Below are positions 7,986 through 16,020 of a DNA stretch of 43,637 nt, in pieces. Source of the stretch: Pelotomaculum sp. (lineage in GTDB: Bacteria; Bacillota; Desulfotomaculia; Desulfotomaculales; Pelotomaculaceae); NCBI GenBank assembly GCA_018435055.1, contig JAHDOA010000019.1, positions 1 to 43,637 on the forward strand. The letters run 5' to 3'. The position numbers were made by a program, and so were the translations under genes. Position 1 is the first letter of the stretch, and every line of letters begins with the position of its first letter. A model generated the notes under the pieces. That model had not been told where the DNA came from and did no database searches. It worked only from the letters and a program-made list of their open reading frames with translations.

Positions 7986-8024
7986 AAAACACCTTCATTT
8001 ATGGCTGAAATGAAGGTGTTTTTG
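7986..8024 (+). terminator. Rho-independent terminator after the double-cubane reductase
   Basis: ACACCTTCATTT pairs perfectly with AAATGAAGGTGT around a loop of 7 nt, followed by TTTTT. It stands 41 bp after the reductase stop. Confidence 0.93.
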
Positions 8025-8358
8025 AGAGGTAGGAGATAGATGCATAAAGAATGTTAATATCTTGCCCTTGGGCTCGTTAATATAACTTTTTGTGATTTAG
8101 TTGTTAGCATTATAACTTCTGGGTATTTTGCTTAATAATCCTTTTTTCGGGTATTTCTATAGCGGGCCGGGTAATTGCACTGTCCTATGTTTATCTTAGT
8201 TAATTATCGTTATGTATTGTCATTATATTAACAAAGTGACGTTTAGTCAAGCCATGTTATGTAATTTAATATACTTATCCCTATGAAAATATTAACAGGA
8301 CACCCTGGTTATTTAAGCTATCAGTGTTTTATGAAGTATTGCTCTATCCAGAGACGCA
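8025..8358. other. Gene-free AT-rich spacer
   Basis: Some 330 bp of AT-rich sequence lie between the reductase terminator and the promoter at 8359. I see no coding frame with a ribosome-binding site, no tRNA and no repeat copy. Confidence 0.6.
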
Positions 8359-8387
8359 TTGACTTTCGGTGTGGAATAAACTAGAAT
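8359..8387 (+). promoter_or_regulatory. Sigma-A-type promoter
   Basis: TTGACT (8359-8364), a 17-bp spacer and TAGAAT (8382-8387) form a near-consensus vegetative promoter. The expected start of transcription is about 8394, immediately upstream of the structured RNA region. Confidence 0.75.
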
Positions 8388-8393
8388 AATATA

Positions 8394-8607
8394 AGTAACA
8401 TAAAACAGGGGACTGAGTTTGTGTCTGAGGTTGTTATTAATTAACCAAACCTAATATGGTAGTCTGCATGGGACCGGCTCATTGCTGCGGGGCTTCTATT
8501 GTTCTGCCATGCGGACTGGTTAATTGAGAACACCGGCATAGTCTGCCCGTCTTCCCTGCAAGGGGTAACTGTACCGTGCTCAAAAGCACGGTTTTCTATT
8601 GTTTTTT
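8394..8607 (+). ncRNA. Candidate structured RNA (6S-like) upstream of the MutS2-type gene
   Basis: The transcript from the promoter above would be about 210 nt and end at a U-tract. It can fold as one long rod. A closing helix forms from CAGGGGA (8405-8411) with TTCCCTG (near 8552-8558). A middle helix is TTAATTAACC with GGTTAATTGA. An upper helix of 11 bp pairs AGTCTGCATGG (8461) with CCATGCGGACT (8507), with unpaired stretches between them. A rod with a closing stem and internal bulges, its own promoter and its own terminator fits 6S RNA. A leader or riboswitch for the downstream gene is the alternative. Primary-sequence 6S motifs could not be checked, so the family call is tentative. Confidence 0.5.
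8574..8607 (+). terminator. Terminator of the candidate RNA / attenuator before the MutS2-type gene
   Basis: CCGTGCT pairs with AGCACGG around a CAAA tetraloop, followed by TTTTCTATTGTTTTTT. It lies 63 bp upstream of the MutS2-like start. Confidence 0.85.
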
Positions 8608-8669
8608 AGGCTGTGACGAACGGGATGTGTTCGCCGCAGCTTATTTTATTCTTAAGGAGGCATTTGCTT

Positions 8670-10637
8670 ATGATGAACGAATACACGATGAAGATATTGG
8701 AATACGACAAACTGAAGGAAAACATAAAACAGTACGCCATTTCCGAGCCGGCCAAAGCCATGCTCGACATACTTCAGCCCTCTGTTGATTTACCCGAAAT
8801 CAAGCGGTGGATGCTTGAAACCACTGAAGCCAGGCGTATTACCGACATAAACGCCAACATCCCGCTGACTGCGATGGAGAAAATCAGCGAGGTAATGGGC
8901 AAGGCGGGGAAAGGGTATACCCTGACCGCAGATGAACTGACAGCGGTTAAAGACCTTTTGGAAAGCGTCAGGAAGTTAAAAAAGTTTATGGGCCCGATGC
9001 AGACGGTCTCACCAATAGTGGCTTCCTATGCCCTGTCCATGTCTGAACTGCCCCACCTGCATGACGAAATCGACAGGTGCGTGGTTAATGGATTAATCAA
9101 TGACAGGGCAACGCCGGAGCTAAGCAGGGTCAGAAAAAAGATTGCCGTCACCGATGAAAGAATAAAGCAAAAGCTGGGCAGTATTTTATCTTCGCCTTCT
9201 TATGCTAATGTTATCCAGGAAGCCGTGGTCACCGTGCGTAACGGGCGGTACGCGATCCCTGTCAAGAGAGAATACAAGAAAAGCTTCGCGGGAAACGTGC
9301 TCGACCTGTCGTCCAGCGGCTCGACACTGTTTATTGAGCCGGCGACCATCGCCAGGCTGCAGGAGGATCTCAATGTATTAAAAATGGAAGAAGAAAAAGA
9401 AGTCTTCCGGATACTATCCTTCCTGACGGAAATGGTGGAAGCGGACATAAGGGAAATATCGATCGACGTGGAAGCTTTCATCCAGTATGATTTTATTTTT
9501 GCCAAGGCGAAATACAGCAGGTCCCTTGATTGTTCTCCCGCAGCTCTGAACGAGCAAAATAAAATAATAATTAAAGGCGGCAGGCATCCTCTCATCGGCA
9601 ATAACGCCGTGCCGCTGGATTTTGCGATTGGAGACGGCTACAGGGCCCTTATCATTACCGGGCCGAATACCGGCGGTAAAACTGTGGCTTTGAAAACTAT
9701 GGGGCTGCTAACACTGATGGCTCAGTCCGGCCTGCACGTGCCTGCCGGCGAAGGAAGCGAGCTGGCCGTTTTCACCGGCATCCTGGCGGATATCGGCGAC
9801 GGCCAGAGCATCGAGCAGTCCCTGAGCACCTTCTCCTCCCATCTTAAAAACATATCAACTATCATTGAATTTTCCGGCCCCCGCTCCCTGGTGCTGATGG
9901 ACGAACTGGGAACGGGCACCGACCCGGGTGAAGGGATGGGGTTCGCCATAGCGGTGCTGGAAGAGGTATTTGAAAGGGGCGCTACCATCGTTGCGACAAC
10001 TCATATCAGTGAAATAAAAGAGTTTGCGGACAAGAACGAAGGGTTCAAAAACGGCCGCATGGAATTCGATATAGATTCCCTGAAACCCCTGTACAAACTG
10101 ACGATAGGCCGGCCGGGAGAAAGCAACGCCTTCCTGATCGCCCTGAGGCTCGGGGTGCGCAGGCAAATCATAGAGCGTGCCCATGAGATAACTTACGGGG
10201 AAAAGAAAGATTACGCCAGTGAAGGGATGCTCCGGCCCAAATCAATGGTTGACGAGGATACAACGACAGCAGATATGTCGCCGCCGGTGAAAGAAGCAGC
10301 CGCAGCCAGACCTGGCGCTATTGTGAAAGAAAAGGCCCGAAAAACTACTGCGAGCAGCTTCATTAAAGGAGACTGCGTATACATCAGCAGCATGGACCGG
10401 ACGGGGATCGTCTACGAGCCTGAAAACAGCAGGGGCGAAGTGGTGGTAATGGTAATGAAAAAGAAATATAAAATCAACCACAAGCGGCTCTCCCTCCACG
10501 TGGCGGCCAAAGACCTTTACCCCGAGGACTACGACCTGGACATCGTCTTTGAAAGCAAGGAAAACAGGAAAAAGCGCAAGCTTATGAGCAAGCGGCACGT
10601 GGAGGGGCTGGTAATTGAGACGAAGGAGGACTTATAA
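8670..10637 (+). CDS. MutS2-type ATPase lacking the Smr nuclease domain
   Basis: A 655-residue protein. The N-terminal half carries the MutS core/clamp helices (VRNGRYAIPVKREYK, LDLSSSGSTLFIEP), and the ATPase half has Walker A GPNTGGKT, the DGQSIEQSLSTFSSH segment, Walker B LVLMDELGTGTDPGEG and the ATTHISEIK switch. A KOW-like segment follows (SFIKGDCVYISSMDRTGIV). MutS2 is normally about 780 residues and ends in an Smr domain. Here the chain stops where Smr would begin, ending GLVIETKEDL, and no Smr frame follows, so a role as ribosome-splitting or recombination-suppressing ATPase without the nuclease is possible. The start at 8670 has AAGGAGG 9 nt upstream; a second ATG follows directly. 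It is the only gene of its transcript, followed by a terminator at 10649. Confidence 0.87.
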   Translation: MMNEYTMKILEYDKLKENIKQYAISEPAKAMLDILQPSVDLPEIKRWMLETTEARRITDINANIPLTAMEKISEVMGKAGKGYTLTADELTAVKDLLESVRKLKKFMGPMQTVSPIVASYALSMSELPHLHDEIDRCVVNGLINDRATPELSRVRKKIAVTDERIKQKLGSILSSPSYANVIQEAVVTVRNGRYAIPVKREYKKSFAGNVLDLSSSGSTLFIEPATIARLQEDLNVLKMEEEKEVFRILSFLTEMVEADIREISIDVEAFIQYDFIFAKAKYSRSLDCSPAALNEQNKIIIKGGRHPLIGNNAVPLDFAIGDGYRALIITGPNTGGKTVALKTMGLLTLMAQSGLHVPAGEGSELAVFTGILADIGDGQSIEQSLSTFSSHLKNISTIIEFSGPRSLVLMDELGTGTDPGEGMGFAIAVLEEVFERGATIVATTHISEIKEFADKNEGFKNGRMEFDIDSLKPLYKLTIGRPGESNAFLIALRLGVRRQIIERAHEITYGEKKDYASEGMLRPKSMVDEDTTTADMSPPVKEAAAARPGAIVKEKARKTTASSFIKGDCVYISSMDRTGIVYEPENSRGEVVVMVMKKKYKINHKRLSLHVAAKDLYPEDYDLDIVFESKENRKKRKLMSKRHVEGLVIETKEDL

Positions 10638-10648
10638 AAGACCGTGTC

Positions 10649-10686
10649 AAACGTGTCAAGGGGACGGTTCTTTTGACACGTTTTTC
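10649..10686 (+). terminator. Terminator hairpin that is also a divergent REP-like copy
   Basis: AACGTGTCAA pairs with TTGACACGTT around GGGGACGGTTCT, followed by TTTTTC. The stem TGTCAA/TTGACA and the GGGGACGG loop are those of the dispersed repeats in this window, so the repeat appears to serve as the terminator of the MutS2-like gene. Confidence 0.75.
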
Positions 10687-10986
10687 GCTTTTTCTGCCGG
10701 ACAGAGTAATAGGTGCAAATCCACAGATAAATGGGGTCACACCTTTATTTCATGCTTGGATATATGTCCCCAAAATAAAACATGCACATAAAAGAAACGC
10801 GGGGTATGCATTGATAAACCCCGCTTAATCAATTAGTATAAAATATCATGGAATTGCTAAAGAAATCTCCTATAATAGTTTTATAACCGGACTTTCAGAC
10901 CGGGAATGACCTGGTGAACTCAGGTTTTTACAAAACCTGCCGAAAGGAATCAAAGGTCTTACAATTTCCAAGAGGAGATACTTTAA
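10687..10986 (+). promoter_or_regulatory. Leader of the glycosyltransferase gene with alternative hairpins
   Basis: A GCGGGGT/ACCCCGC hairpin lies at 10799-10824, and a TATAAT box lies at 10871-10876 with no good -35. Downstream two mutually exclusive hairpins share CAGGT (10921-10925): ACCTG(10909)/CAGGT and the 8-bp CAGGTTTT/AAAACCTG pair (10921-10939). No known riboswitch core was recognised. Confidence 0.35.
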
Positions 10987-12234
10987 ATGCGGATTCTACA
11001 TGTGATCGCACAAAAACCGGGACATACCGGAAGCGGGATCTTCCTTATGAATCTGATCCGGGTAGCCGCTCAAAGGGGTCATGATCAATGCCTTGTAGCG
11101 GGCATATCCGCCGGAGACGGGAAATGCGGTCAAAATATGCCGGCGGACCTTCATTTTATACCGGTCCTTTTTGAAACAAAAGAACTGCCCTTCCCGGTGC
11201 CGGGGATGAGCGATGAGATGCCCTATCCCAGTACCCGCTACCGGCAGATGACTGATGAGATGCTCCGCCTCTGGGAAAAAGCGTTCATCAGAGCATTGAA
11301 AAGCGCAGCCACCTTTCAGCCTGACCTGATTATTGTCCACCACCTGTGGCTTTTAGCTTCCCTGGTCAGGAAGCTTTTCCCCCTTTCCCCGGTAATCGGC
11401 GTATGTCACGGTACCGAATTAAGGCAGTTAGCCAGCGCTGGCCAATTCAGCGCCGAGGTGGTAACGGGATGCCGGCGGATCGACCGGATTGCGGCACTTT
11501 CACCTTTCCAGAAGAAACAGATAGTAAATATCTATGGGATCGATGAGGAACGGATTATCGTTACCGGCTCCGGCTTTAACAGGAATATTTTTTACCCCCC
11601 TGAAAGCAGGGAGACAGGCGGCAAAATAAAAGCGCTATATGCGGGAAAGCTTAGCGCTGCCAAAGGTGTTCCTTCCCTGATCAGGGCTTTTTCCCAGCTG
11701 CCTTTGGCACGGGATGACATCCAACTGACTCTGGCAGGATCAGGACACGGTTGTGATTATGATGAGATTATGGCTTTAGCAGGCGCCTGTCCTTTTGAAA
11801 TATTATTAACCGGCAACCTGCCGCAGGCAGAGCTGGGACAGCTGATGCGGGAGTGCCATCTCTTTATCATCCCTTCCTTTTATGAGGGGCTCTCACTGGT
11901 CACGATGGAAGCCCTGGCATCGGGGCTTTGGGTGGTAGCCAGCAAGGTGCCGGGGATACGTGAATGGATCGGCCCCGGGCTGGAAGAATCAGGTATAATT
12001 GAATATGTGTCTTTGCCCAGGCTCCGCTCTGCAGGTTTACCGGATGAAGCGGAGTTGCCCGCCTACGAAAAGAGGCTGGCTCATAGTATCTTCAGGCAGT
12101 TGAAAAGGATAAAGGCATCCTCCGGAGTCCAGTCGGCGGGATGGGAAGAAATGGCACGAAATTACTCCTGGGAGGCTGTTTTTTCAACAATAGAAAATAT
12201 CTATAATGACCTCCCGGCATATAAAAGTTATTGA
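10987..12234 (+). CDS. Glycosyltransferase family 4 (GT-B fold)
   Basis: A 415-residue cytosolic glycosyltransferase. The N-terminal Rossmann half begins MRILHVIAQKPGHTGSGIF, the glycine-rich acceptor-side loop of GT4 enzymes. LIIVHHLWLLASLVRK, VIGVCHGTELRQL and AALSPFQKKQIVNIYGI then lead to the hinge TGSGFNRNIFYPP. The C-terminal nucleotide-sugar half has KALYAGKLSAAKGVPSLIRAF and the E-x7-E motif region PSFYEGLSLVTMEALASGL. It probably moves a hexose from NDP- or GDP-sugar to a surface glycan or glycolipid. AGAGGAG lies 9 nt before the ATG. The PHP gene follows 61 bp later on the same strand. Acceptor and sugar cannot be deduced. Confidence 0.88.
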   Translation: MRILHVIAQKPGHTGSGIFLMNLIRVAAQRGHDQCLVAGISAGDGKCGQNMPADLHFIPVLFETKELPFPVPGMSDEMPYPSTRYRQMTDEMLRLWEKAFIRALKSAATFQPDLIIVHHLWLLASLVRKLFPLSPVIGVCHGTELRQLASAGQFSAEVVTGCRRIDRIAALSPFQKKQIVNIYGIDEERIIVTGSGFNRNIFYPPESRETGGKIKALYAGKLSAAKGVPSLIRAFSQLPLARDDIQLTLAGSGHGCDYDEIMALAGACPFEILLTGNLPQAELGQLMRECHLFIIPSFYEGLSLVTMEALASGLWVVASKVPGIREWIGPGLEESGIIEYVSLPRLRSAGLPDEAELPAYEKRLAHSIFRQLKRIKASSGVQSAGWEEMARNYSWEAVFSTIENIYNDLPAYKSY

Positions 12235-12295
12235 TTTCCCCTTTCTAAATAAAGCATTTATAATGGGTATAAGATCTTTTATTATGGAGTGCTAA

Positions 12296-12967
12296 ATGCT
12301 AATCGATACCCATCTGCATGAAAAGAAATTTTCCGGGGACAGCTTTATTTCCCTGGAGATGATCGTTAAAAAGGCTGGCGAATTAGGACTGGACGGAATT
12401 TGCATTACAGACCACGAAAGCGACGCCATCCGGGCAGAGGCTGCGGCACTCAGCCAAAAAACCGGGTTCTTGATCATTACCGGCGCTGAGGTGCTGACAC
12501 TGGAAGGCGATATGACAGTTTTTGGTCTGGATCGCCTGCCTGAAAAGACTGTTCACGCCAGGGAACTGGTCTGGATGACTGAAGCCGCAGGCGGAGTAGC
12601 AATCTGCTCCCATCCTTACAGGCAAAATAACCGCGGCATGGGAGATTTCATCCGGGACCTGCCTCTGGTCCGGGGTATTGAGGCATTCAACGGCAGCACT
12701 CCGCAGCACCATAATTTGAAGGCATATGAACTTTCCCTCGAATTGAATGTGGCCGCCCTGGGTGGGAGCGATGCCCATGTGATTGACCAGGTGGGAAAAT
12801 TCGCTACCTGGATGCCGGACTGGGTGCGGGATGAGTCAAGTTTCATCCAAGCTGTAAAAAAAGGCTTAGCTTTACCTGCCGCCTATAAAGACGGTTCTTA
12901 TGAAGTTTACCGAAACAACCTTTACTACAATGAAACATCTTCTATAACTTATTCTTTATCAATATAA
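12296..12967 (+). CDS. PHP-domain metal-dependent phosphoesterase
   Basis: A 223-residue protein of the PHP family. Metal-binding motifs are visible in order: IDTHLHEKKFSGDS (HxH), GLDGICITDHES (D-H), TGAEVLTLEGD (E), ICSHPYRQ (H), and GGSDAHVI (D-x-H) near the end. Such proteins cleave phosphate esters such as nucleoside 3',5'-bisphosphates or histidinol phosphate, but this short stand-alone type has no assigned substrate. GGAG lies 7 nt before the ATG. It follows the glycosyltransferase and converges on the ABC exporter gene 13098-14123. No obvious terminator is found in the 130 bp between, only a weak CACCT/AGGTG repeat. Confidence 0.88.
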   Translation: MLIDTHLHEKKFSGDSFISLEMIVKKAGELGLDGICITDHESDAIRAEAAALSQKTGFLIITGAEVLTLEGDMTVFGLDRLPEKTVHARELVWMTEAAGGVAICSHPYRQNNRGMGDFIRDLPLVRGIEAFNGSTPQHHNLKAYELSLELNVAALGGSDAHVIDQVGKFATWMPDWVRDESSFIQAVKKGLALPAAYKDGSYEVYRNNLYYNETSSITYSLSI

Positions 12968-13097
12968 TCCCCCAGATCAATATTATCCCCCTCATTAAAC
13001 GTCGGCCTGGCACACGGGCCATCTATCTTTTTACAACACCTGTCATCGTGTCAAAGGTGCCATAATAAATAAAACAGCCTGTTTTTGCTTTTCCCAC

Positions 13098-14123
13098 CTA
13101 AAATTTATTATTTTCTATCCTGCAAGAGTTCATCTCATAAACAGCGAGGCCCTTTTCATAAATATGACGGATCATTTCCTCAATCTCTGTGTCTTTGATG
13201 GTCAGATCTTTAATTTCGTATTTCTCCGAAATCCGGTTGATTAACTGGGAGGCTGTCGTCAGCTCCCGGTTAAACCGCAGCCACTTGCGGTTTCCTTCTT
13301 CTTTAACTAGTTGCGCCCCAGCTACGGAAAAGCTATCGGTTTCTCCTTCCAGATCTACAATCAGGACACGTTCTTTGCCGAACAGATCTTTTATCAGGAC
13401 CAATTCCCCGTCATACATAACCTGGCCGTTATCAATCAAGATCATCCGCCGGCAGAGTTTTTCGATATCGGACATATCGTGAGTGGTCAAAATGACAGTG
13501 ACGCCCCGCTCCCGGTTGATTTCAGTAATGAACTGTCGCATTCGCTCCTTGGCCAAAACATCCAGACCAATGGTAGGCTCGTCCAAAAAGAGGATCAACG
13601 GGTCGTGCAGGAGGGAGGCGGCAATGTCCGCCCTCATCCGCTGGCCCAGGGATAGCTGGCGCACAGGGGTGTTCAGAAACTCGTCCAGCCCGAGAATATC
13701 CGCGAAGGTGGCCATATTCTGTTTATAGCGATGGTCAGGAATTTGAAACACCTGCTTTAACAGCTCAAAGGACTCAATTGTTGGCAGATCCCACCACAGC
13801 TGGGTCCGCTGACCGAAGACCACGCCGATCTGCCTGGCGTTTTTCTGCCGTTCTTTGTAGGGGATGAGGTTGTTTACCCTGATCTCGCCCGAGGTGGGGA
13901 CCAGAATGCCGGTCAGCATCTTGATAGTGGTGGATTTACCCGCCCCGTTGGGGCCTACGTAGCCCACCATTTCCCCCTGGTTCACGGCAAAGGAGACGTC
14001 CCGCACAGCTGTTTTGGTTAGGTATTCCCGGCGCAAAAGGCTGCGCAGCGCGCCCCACAGCCCTGCCTGCCGTTTGGCGACTTGAAATTCTTTATAAAGG
14101 TGGTTAACTTCAATTAAACTCAT
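13098..14123 (-). CDS. ABC exporter ATPase (COG4586 type)
   Basis: A 341-residue ATP-binding subunit. Walker A is GYVGPNGAGKSTTIK, the Q-loop region GVVFGQRTQLWWDLPT, the signature RQLSLGQRMRADIAASL, Walker B LILFLDEPTIGLD, and the switch LTTHDMSD. The long insert after the N-terminal strand (KRQAGLWGALRSLLRREY) and the WWDLP stretch mark COG4586, whose genes go with two ABC-2 permeases as here. I chose the ATG at 14123 (GGAGG 6 nt upstream). The longer frame to 14237 overlaps the permease gene and has no site. It is the last gene of a three-gene exporter operon, 14 bp after its permease. Substrate unknown, possibly a lipid, peptide or drug. Confidence 0.9.
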   Translation of the reverse strand: MSLIEVNHLYKEFQVAKRQAGLWGALRSLLRREYLTKTAVRDVSFAVNQGEMVGYVGPNGAGKSTTIKMLTGILVPTSGEIRVNNLIPYKERQKNARQIGVVFGQRTQLWWDLPTIESFELLKQVFQIPDHRYKQNMATFADILGLDEFLNTPVRQLSLGQRMRADIAASLLHDPLILFLDEPTIGLDVLAKERMRQFITEINRERGVTVILTTHDMSDIEKLCRRMILIDNGQVMYDGELVLIKDLFGKERVLIVDLEGETDSFSVAGAQLVKEEGNRKWLRFNRELTTASQLINRISEKYEIKDLTIKDTEIEEMIRHIYEKGLAVYEMNSCRIENNKF

Positions 14124-14137
14124 AACTGCCTCCGTTT

Positions 14138-14944
14138 TTATGAGCCGGCGCTTTTGTAGCGGTCCAAACCCAGCATCCAGAAGCGAAAACACAGCGCAAA
14201 AAAAATGGCGCCAACCAAAGGGCTTAAAGCGCCCCAAAAGGGAGCAAAGACCCGGCCGGTTTTCCCCAATAAAATTAAAGCCGGCAGGTAATTGACAAAG
14301 GCAAAGGGCAGGATAAAGACAACCAGCAGCTGGACCAATCTGGGATATATGGAAAGCGGGTAGTTCATCAGACTTTTAAGAGGCCACATAATCACCCAGT
14401 ATAACCTTTCCGAACGGGTGGTCCAGAAAGCCACGGAGGATATGGCCACCAACAGCCCCCCCTGGATAAGGGCGCCGCCAATTACCGCCCCGAGAAAAAC
14501 CAGCCATTGCCAGGTCCAGTGCAAGTGAAGATTACTATAGGCCAGACCCACGGCAGCGATACTGAACAGAAACTGGCCAAAGGCGCCCACGTCAAATTTC
14601 ATGGCCATAAAATGAAAAAAAGGGTGGATAGGCCGTACTAAAAACCGGTCAAAGGTACCGTTGACGATATATTGATCCAGGCTGCGAAAATGAAAGAAAA
14701 AAATCATGCATACGCCCCAGGACAAGACCGCCAGGGCAAACAAAAAGATTAACTCCCAGAAGATCCAGCCGTCCAGCGCACCGAAGGAATATAGCAGCAC
14801 CCACATGGTGACGGCAGTACCGGCATAGGTCATGGCCCAGCCCAGAATGTTCATCACAAAGGCGTAGCGGTACTGGAGCTGGGCGCGGATACTGGCGCCC
14901 ACCATGTATGAATACAGGCCGATTCCCCGCATTATAGAAACCAC
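14138..14944 (-). CDS. ABC-2 type permease (COG3694-like)
   Basis: A 268-residue membrane protein with about six helices. It has the family's charged loop FRSLDQYIVNGTFDRFLVRPIHPFFH, which follows the second hydrophobic pair and is a signature of this ABC-2 group. The GTG at 14944 lies 5 bp after the preceding permease stop, whose last codons (CAG GGA GGC TAG) contain its GGAGG site; an ATG at 14932 is an alternative with poorer spacing. It works with the permease 14952-15740 and the ATPase 13098-14123 as a heterodimeric exporter. Confidence 0.85.
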   Translation of the reverse strand: MVSIMRGIGLYSYMVGASIRAQLQYRYAFVMNILGWAMTYAGTAVTMWVLLYSFGALDGWIFWELIFLFALAVLSWGVCMIFFFHFRSLDQYIVNGTFDRFLVRPIHPFFHFMAMKFDVGAFGQFLFSIAAVGLAYSNLHLHWTWQWLVFLGAVIGGALIQGGLLVAISSVAFWTTRSERLYWVIMWPLKSLMNYPLSIYPRLVQLLVVFILPFAFVNYLPALILLGKTGRVFAPFWGALSPLVGAIFFALCFRFWMLGLDRYKSAGS

Positions 14945-14951
14945 TAAAATG

Positions 14952-15740
14952 CTAGCCTCCCTGAATGACGATTTTCATAGACGCCCTGTGCCACACCAGG
15001 CGTAATATTACAAAGCAGAGCAAAAGCCAAATAGCCTGGCCGAGAAGAGCGTTGAAAATATCCGGCCCCTTTAATTGACCCACAAAAATGGAGTTGGGCA
15101 CAAAAAATATCGCCTGAAAGGGCAAATAATGAGCCACTTGCTCCAACCAGCCGGGGAAAAACCAGAGTGGAACCAGGGAACCGGAGAACAGGGAAATAGA
15201 AAAGTAAAAAACATCCTCTACGCCTCCGGTTTCAATCAGCCAGAAGGTAAACAGCCCAAAGGTCATTTCAATACAAAAGCGGATTAAAAAACCCAGGACA
15301 GCTGAGACTATAAATAGGCCCATCTGGGCCAATGTCAGGGATACCGATGGTTTTAAAACCAGAAAAAGCACAGTGTACAGGGGCAGGACGGCGGTGATGA
15401 AATAAAAGAAGATGCTGCCCAAATCGGAAAATAGCATACGGGTGGTATAATCATATGGCCTGAGCATTTCCATGGCAATATCGCCGGTACGCACCCGTTC
15501 CTGAATTTCCCACAGCTGTGCGCCTGCGCCATGGATCCCCTGCAAAGCCTGGCTAATCATAATGTAGCCCAGCATCGCCTGAAAGGATACACCGCCCACC
15601 GTTTCTTTCCCGTAGTACAATGCGTACCAGATAAACCCCCACATGAAGAGGAACATGATGTTGCCGGCGATCCTTGTCCAGACGTCAAAACGGTAGGCCG
15701 CCGATCGCTGAAAGGACTTGCGGGAAAACTCCCAATACAT
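14952..15740 (-). CDS. ABC-2 type permease (COG4587-like), first gene of exporter operon
   Basis: A 262-residue, six-helix membrane protein. The conserved loop IQERVRTGDIAMEMLRPYDY parallels the VNGTFDRFLVRPIHP loop of its partner, which marks the two as paralogous half-permeases. It is followed by FPGWLEQVAHYLPFQAIFFVPNSIFVG. The ATG at 15740 has no recognisable ribosome-binding site: the sequence just upstream is CCTGACATCCCTTAAA, the edge of the repeat element 15749-16020. The native leader may have been replaced by that insertion. The next Met is too far in to be a sensible start. Confidence 0.85.
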   Translation of the reverse strand: MYWEFSRKSFQRSAAYRFDVWTRIAGNIMFLFMWGFIWYALYYGKETVGGVSFQAMLGYIMISQALQGIHGAGAQLWEIQERVRTGDIAMEMLRPYDYTTRMLFSDLGSIFFYFITAVLPLYTVLFLVLKPSVSLTLAQMGLFIVSAVLGFLIRFCIEMTFGLFTFWLIETGGVEDVFYFSISLFSGSLVPLWFFPGWLEQVAHYLPFQAIFFVPNSIFVGQLKGPDIFNALLGQAIWLLLCFVILRLVWHRASMKIVIQGG

Positions 15741-15748
15741 TTTAAGGG

Positions 15749-16020
15749 ATGTCAGGGGTGTTGTCAGGGGTGTTGTCAGGGGGACGGGGTTGTTGACACT
15801 TTTTACACTCTCCTTTTAAGTCTTAAAATAATACCCCAAATGCCCCTGTTATACACCCATAGCCGGCCCAATAGTGTCAGGGGGAAAGTGTCAGGGGATG
15901 AGCCGGAGGAATTGTCAGGGGATGTGTCAGGAATAAGTGTTGGGATGTGGGGTTTTCCCTCCCAATTCAAAGTTTCCCGGGAAGGGAAATGTTGTCAACA
16001 ACCCCGTCCCCCTGACACCC
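15749..16020. mobile_element. MITE-like element bounded by inverted REP copies
   Basis: About 270 bp with an inverted pair of the palindrome (15775-15799 and 15991-16020) but no gene inside. The left copy continues GACACTTTTTACAC and CCTTTTAA, matching the left edge of the RAYT unit (GACACTTTTTAAAC, CCTTTTACA). The right copy is preceded by GGAAATG as in the RAYT unit. Extra short GTGTCAGGGG runs occur at 15750-15780 and 15870-15940. It looks like a non-autonomous derivative mobilised by the RAYT at 18264. It abuts the stop codon of the dehydrogenase gene on its right. Confidence 0.7.

Noticed and set aside
6953-7987. 344-codon open frame on the minus strand opposite the double-cubane reductase
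   Set aside because: It has no ribosome-binding site and no family features. The plus-strand frame has clear family motifs, and the opposite frame is a composition effect.
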